Below are positions 5,104 to 7,551 of a stretch of DNA of 7,551 bases, piece by piece; within the stretch, counting starts at the first letter, position 1, and every line of letters begins with the position of its first letter. The notes beneath the pieces were generated by a model. It was given only the letters and a program-made list of their open reading frames with translations. It was not told where the DNA came from and ran no database searches. The position numbers and the translations under genes are program-made. This DNA comes from Hyphomicrobiales bacterium (GTDB taxonomy: Bacteria; Pseudomonadota; Alphaproteobacteria; Rhizobiales; Aestuariivirgaceae): assembly GCA_023266715.1 (NCBI GenBank), contig JAHFPK010000133.1:1-7551 (forward strand), read 5' to 3'.

Positions 5104-7395
5104 ATGCTGACCTGTTGTCCCATTGGCCCAGCAATAGACGCCGCCGCCGTGTTTGCAGGCGATCTGGAGCCTTGGGTTACGACGCGCCCCGATGGATACC
5201 GCGAGCTCGATCTCATTATACCGGGAATTTGTTTACCCGAGAGCATCCCTGTTATCGAGGAAGCACTTGAAAAGCTTCCCGGCCTCGCCTCGGCCCGCGT
5301 AAACTTCACCAGCAAGCGTGTCGTTGCCACATGGAATGAACCCTCTTTCAAACCTGCCGGCATAACGGAGAAATTGAATGATCTTGGTTTCATTTCGCGG
5401 CCCTTTGACCCGAGCCACTCGGGGCTCAAGGCCGATGACGCCCAAAGCAGGCTTTTGCTTCGCGCCGTCGCCGTGTCCGGTTTCGCCGCAGCCAATATCA
5501 TGTTGCTCTCGGTTTCCGTCTGGTCCGGGGCAGAGGGAAGCACCCGCGATCTATTCCATTGGATTTCCGCCGGTATCGCATTGCCCACCGTTGCCTATGC
5601 GGGCAGGCCATTTTTCCGAAGCGCCGTTCGGGCGCTGTCCTCGGGCCAGTTTAATATGGATGTTCCGATATCGCTCGCCGTCTGTCTTGCGGCTCTGATG
5701 AGCCTCTATGAAACATTCAATCACGGCGAGGTAGCCTATTTCGATGCCTCGGTAACTTTGCTCTTCTTCCTGCTCACCGGTCGTTACCTCGATCATCTCA
5801 TGCGGGCCCGAGCCCGCTCCGCCGTGTCCCAGCTCCTTTCGCTTGCGGCCTCAAGTGCCCTGATTGAAGAGGCGGACGGAACTCCACACATTCTTGCCGC
5901 GACGGCGCTCCAGCCTGAGATGAAAATGCTGGTCGCTGCGGGAGAACGCCTTGCCGCTGATGGCGTGGTTATCTCGGGCGCAAGCGAAATCGACCGGTCA
6001 TTGCTGACAGGCGAGACCAATCCGGAAGTGGTTGCGAGGGGTGCAACGGTTCACGCTGGCATGTTGAACCTGATTGGCCCCCTGGTGGTCAACGTTACCG
6101 CAGCCGGGCAGGATACATTTCTTGCCGAAATCACCCGTCTCATGGCCTCAGCCGAACAGAGCCGCTCGCGCTACGTGCAGATTGCCGACAAGCTGGCCCG
6201 CATCTATTCGCCCGCCGTTCACATTCTAGCAGCATTGACGCTAGCGGGCTGGCTCATCTGGACAGGCGGCGATTGGCATAGCTCGCTCATGACCGCAATT
6301 GCCGTCCTCATTATCACCTGCCCCTGTGCCTTGGGGCTTGCCGTGCCTGCGGTGCAAACGGTGGCCAGCGGCGTTCTTTTCCGCAATGGTGTCATGATCA
6401 AGGATGGCGCCGCGCTGGAAAAACTTAGCGGTGTTGACACTGTGATATTCGACAAGACGGGAACCCTGACACTGGGCCGTCCACGCCTGACCAATAGCTC
6501 CGCACTTTCATCATCAGACCTCGCCCTTGCAGCAGGTCTCGCACGGCTAAGCCGTCATCCGCTTTCGCGTGCCGTTTGTGAGGCCGCAAAGTCTCGTGGC
6601 GTTACGCCTGCTGCCGTGGAACGCGTCCAGGAATTGCCGGGCAATGGCTTGTCCGGGTGGTTTGGTGGGACGCAGGCACGTCTTGGCTCCAGGCGTTGGT
6701 GCGGACTTCAGGAGAATGGCAGTCAAGGCTTGCCAGAGTTTGTGCTGGCTCTGGGGGAGGCGACGCCGGCAATTTTTACCTTTGAAGACGAATTGCGCCC
6801 CGATGCCGTTTCAGTAATTGCCAAATTGAAGGCGGAAGGCCTGCGCGTTGAGATTCTCTCAGGCGATCGCAAGGCTGCGGTGAACCGTGCAGCGTCAGCC
6901 CTTGGCATTGAGCACTGGCAGGCCGGCGTGACACCGCAGCAGAAGCTCGCCTACGTCCAGTCGCTGAAGGAAACTGGCCGCAAAGTGCTTATGGCTGGAG
7001 ATGGGCTTAACGATGCGCCCGCCTTGGCTGTGGGGCACACCTCGATGGCGCCGTCATCGGCCACTGATATTGGCCGGACAGCAGCCGATACGATTTTCAT
7101 GGGTGAAAGCTTGATGCCGCTCCTTGTCGCGCGGGATGTGGCAATTGCCACGCAGCGACTGTCGATCCAGAATTTCGCACTCGCCGTTGGTTACAATTTC
7201 TTGGCCGTGCCCATTGCCATGCTGGGCTTTGCCTCACCACTGATTGCCGCAGTCGCGATGTCGACATCGTCAATCATCGTCATCGCAAATTCATTGCGGC
7301 TGGGGCTGAGCTTCAGTAAACAAAGGACGGCGGTTGTGACAAAGTGCCAGCCAGACTCGCTTGGCATTTCAATTTTTGAGCGGAGGGCCGCATGA
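5104..7395 (+). CDS. ccoI: copper-transporting P1B-type ATPase CcoI (FixI), cbb3 oxidase assembly
   Basis: Inner-membrane copper-exporting P-type ATPase that supplies copper for the CuB centre of CcoN; 763 residues, close to other FixI proteins. In order: an N-terminal Cys pair (Cys4-Cys5), a heavy-metal-associated (HMA) fold at about 33-100, membrane segments near 121-140, 149-167, 187-203 and 211-229, an actuator loop with TGE (Thr302-Glu304), a pair near 368-387 and 394-415 with the metal-site Cys406-Pro-Cys408, the phosphorylation motif DKTGT with Asp450, the His485-Pro486 motif of P1B pumps, GDGLNDAPA (Asp633, Asp637), and final segments with Tyr697-Asn698 and MSTSS (719-723). The catalytic machinery is complete. 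The unusual point is the HMA loop, PGICLPESIPVIE, where the usual CxxC is absent (LPES) and only Cys43 remains. ATG 5104 has AGGG at 5092-5095 eight bases upstream; the open frame further upstream lies inside ccoH and is not used. Its position between ccoH and ccoS sets it apart from CopA. Confidence 0.96.
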   Translation: MLTCCPIGPAIDAAAVFAGDLEPWVTTRPDGYRELDLIIPGICLPESIPVIEEALEKLPGLASARVNFTSKRVVATWNEPSFKPAGITEKLNDLGFISRPFDPSHSGLKADDAQSRLLLRAVAVSGFAAANIMLLSVSVWSGAEGSTRDLFHWISAGIALPTVAYAGRPFFRSAVRALSSGQFNMDVPISLAVCLAALMSLYETFNHGEVAYFDASVTLLFFLLTGRYLDHLMRARARSAVSQLLSLAASSALIEEADGTPHILAATALQPEMKMLVAAGERLAADGVVISGASEIDRSLLTGETNPEVVARGATVHAGMLNLIGPLVVNVTAAGQDTFLAEITRLMASAEQSRSRYVQIADKLARIYSPAVHILAALTLAGWLIWTGGDWHSSLMTAIAVLIITCPCALGLAVPAVQTVASGVLFRNGVMIKDGAALEKLSGVDTVIFDKTGTLTLGRPRLTNSSALSSSDLALAAGLARLSRHPLSRAVCEAAKSRGVTPAAVERVQELPGNGLSGWFGGTQARLGSRRWCGLQENGSQGLPEFVLALGEATPAIFTFEDELRPDAVSVIAKLKAEGLRVEILSGDRKAAVNRAASALGIEHWQAGVTPQQKLAYVQSLKETGRKVLMAGDGLNDAPALAVGHTSMAPSSATDIGRTAADTIFMGESLMPLLVARDVAIATQRLSIQNFALAVGYNFLAVPIAMLGFASPLIAAVAMSTSSIIVIANSLRLGLSFSKQRTAVVTKCQPDSLGISIFERRAA
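7382..7387 (+). promoter_or_regulatory. Ribosome binding site of ccoS
   Basis: GGAGGG lies inside the 3' end of ccoI, four bases before the ccoS ATG at 7392. It is the strongest Shine-Dalgarno match I found before any gene here. Together with the ATGA overlap it fixes the ccoS start and suggests ccoS can recruit ribosomes itself as well as by coupling from ccoI. Confidence 0.75.
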
Positions 7396-7551
7396 CGATC
7401 CTTCTTTTTCTGATCCCGGCTGCGCTTGCCCTGGGCGCAATTGGCCTCGCTGCCTTTCTCTGGAGCCTTCGCAACGGCCAGTTCGATGATCTCGATGGCG
7501 CAGCCAGCCGGATCCTCGTTGACGATGACCGCCCTAAACGTCCGAACCGAC
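7392..7551 (+). CDS. ccoS: cbb3-type cytochrome oxidase assembly protein CcoS (FixS), 3' partial
   Basis: Tiny membrane protein needed in studied species for insertion of haem b and copper into CcoN. Fifty-three residues are visible and no stop is reached before the right edge; FixS proteins are usually about 50-70 residues, so only a few are probably missing. It begins MTILLFLIPAALALGAIGLAAFLWSL, a single membrane segment with the family's LIP and AFLW features. The hallmark GQFDDLDGAASRIL follows at residues 29-42, then an acidic VDDD and a basic tail. The start ATG overlaps the ccoI stop (ATGA) and has a strong GGAGGG at 7382-7387, four bases upstream. It is the expected last gene of the ccoGHIS set. 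Confidence 0.95.
   Translation, partial: MTILLFLIPAALALGAIGLAAFLWSLRNGQFDDLDGAASRILVDDDRPKRPNR

Noticed and set aside
4728..5588. 286-residue open frame on the minus strand opposite ccoH and ccoI
   Set aside because: It covers parts of two well-supported sense genes, has no family features and no visible ribosome site; a by-product of codon bias.

Overview
The window is a continuous, gene-dense stretch on the + strand holding the two adjacent gene sets for a cbb3-type (haem-copper, high-oxygen-affinity) cytochrome c oxidase: the structural genes ccoN-ccoO-ccoQ-ccoP (fixNOQP) followed by the assembly genes ccoG-ccoH-ccoI-ccoS (fixGHIS). The gene order, moderate-to-high G+C and protein sequences fit an alphaproteobacterium of the order Hyphomicrobiales (Rhizobiales). 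The family is my inference: the proteins look Brucella/Ochrobactrum-like, but I cannot run a search.

Layout: 1-1328 is the 3' part of ccoN, with roughly 100 N-terminal residues off the left edge. ccoO is 1331-2071, ccoQ 2076-2237, ccoP 2244-3125, ccoG 3127-4632, ccoH 4629-5093 and ccoI 5104-7395. ccoS runs from 7392 off the right edge without reaching a stop. Gaps between genes are 1 to 10 bases, and ccoG/ccoH and ccoI/ccoS overlap by 4 bases (ATGA). There is no non-coding stretch above 10 bases. I see no terminator, promoter, RNA gene, mobile element, repeat array or CRISPR. The main promoter, and any Fnr/FixK box driving it, would lie upstream of ccoN outside the window.

How the genes work together: CcoP and CcoO pass electrons from the cytochrome c pool to the CcoN haem b/b3-CuB centre, where O2 is reduced, and CcoQ supports the complex. 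CcoI moves copper across the inner membrane for the CuB site, CcoG is a membrane iron-sulphur protein proposed to keep copper in the cuprous state, and CcoH and CcoS are small membrane assembly factors. The run of short junctions suggests one transcript with translational coupling.

This is an ordinary core respiratory operon and I do not see an undescribed system. The best points for a second look are the CcoI metal-binding domain, where the canonical CxxC is replaced by LPES, and an A8 tract in ccoG where a -1 slip would hit a stop at once and yield a CcoG lacking its iron-sulphur domain.
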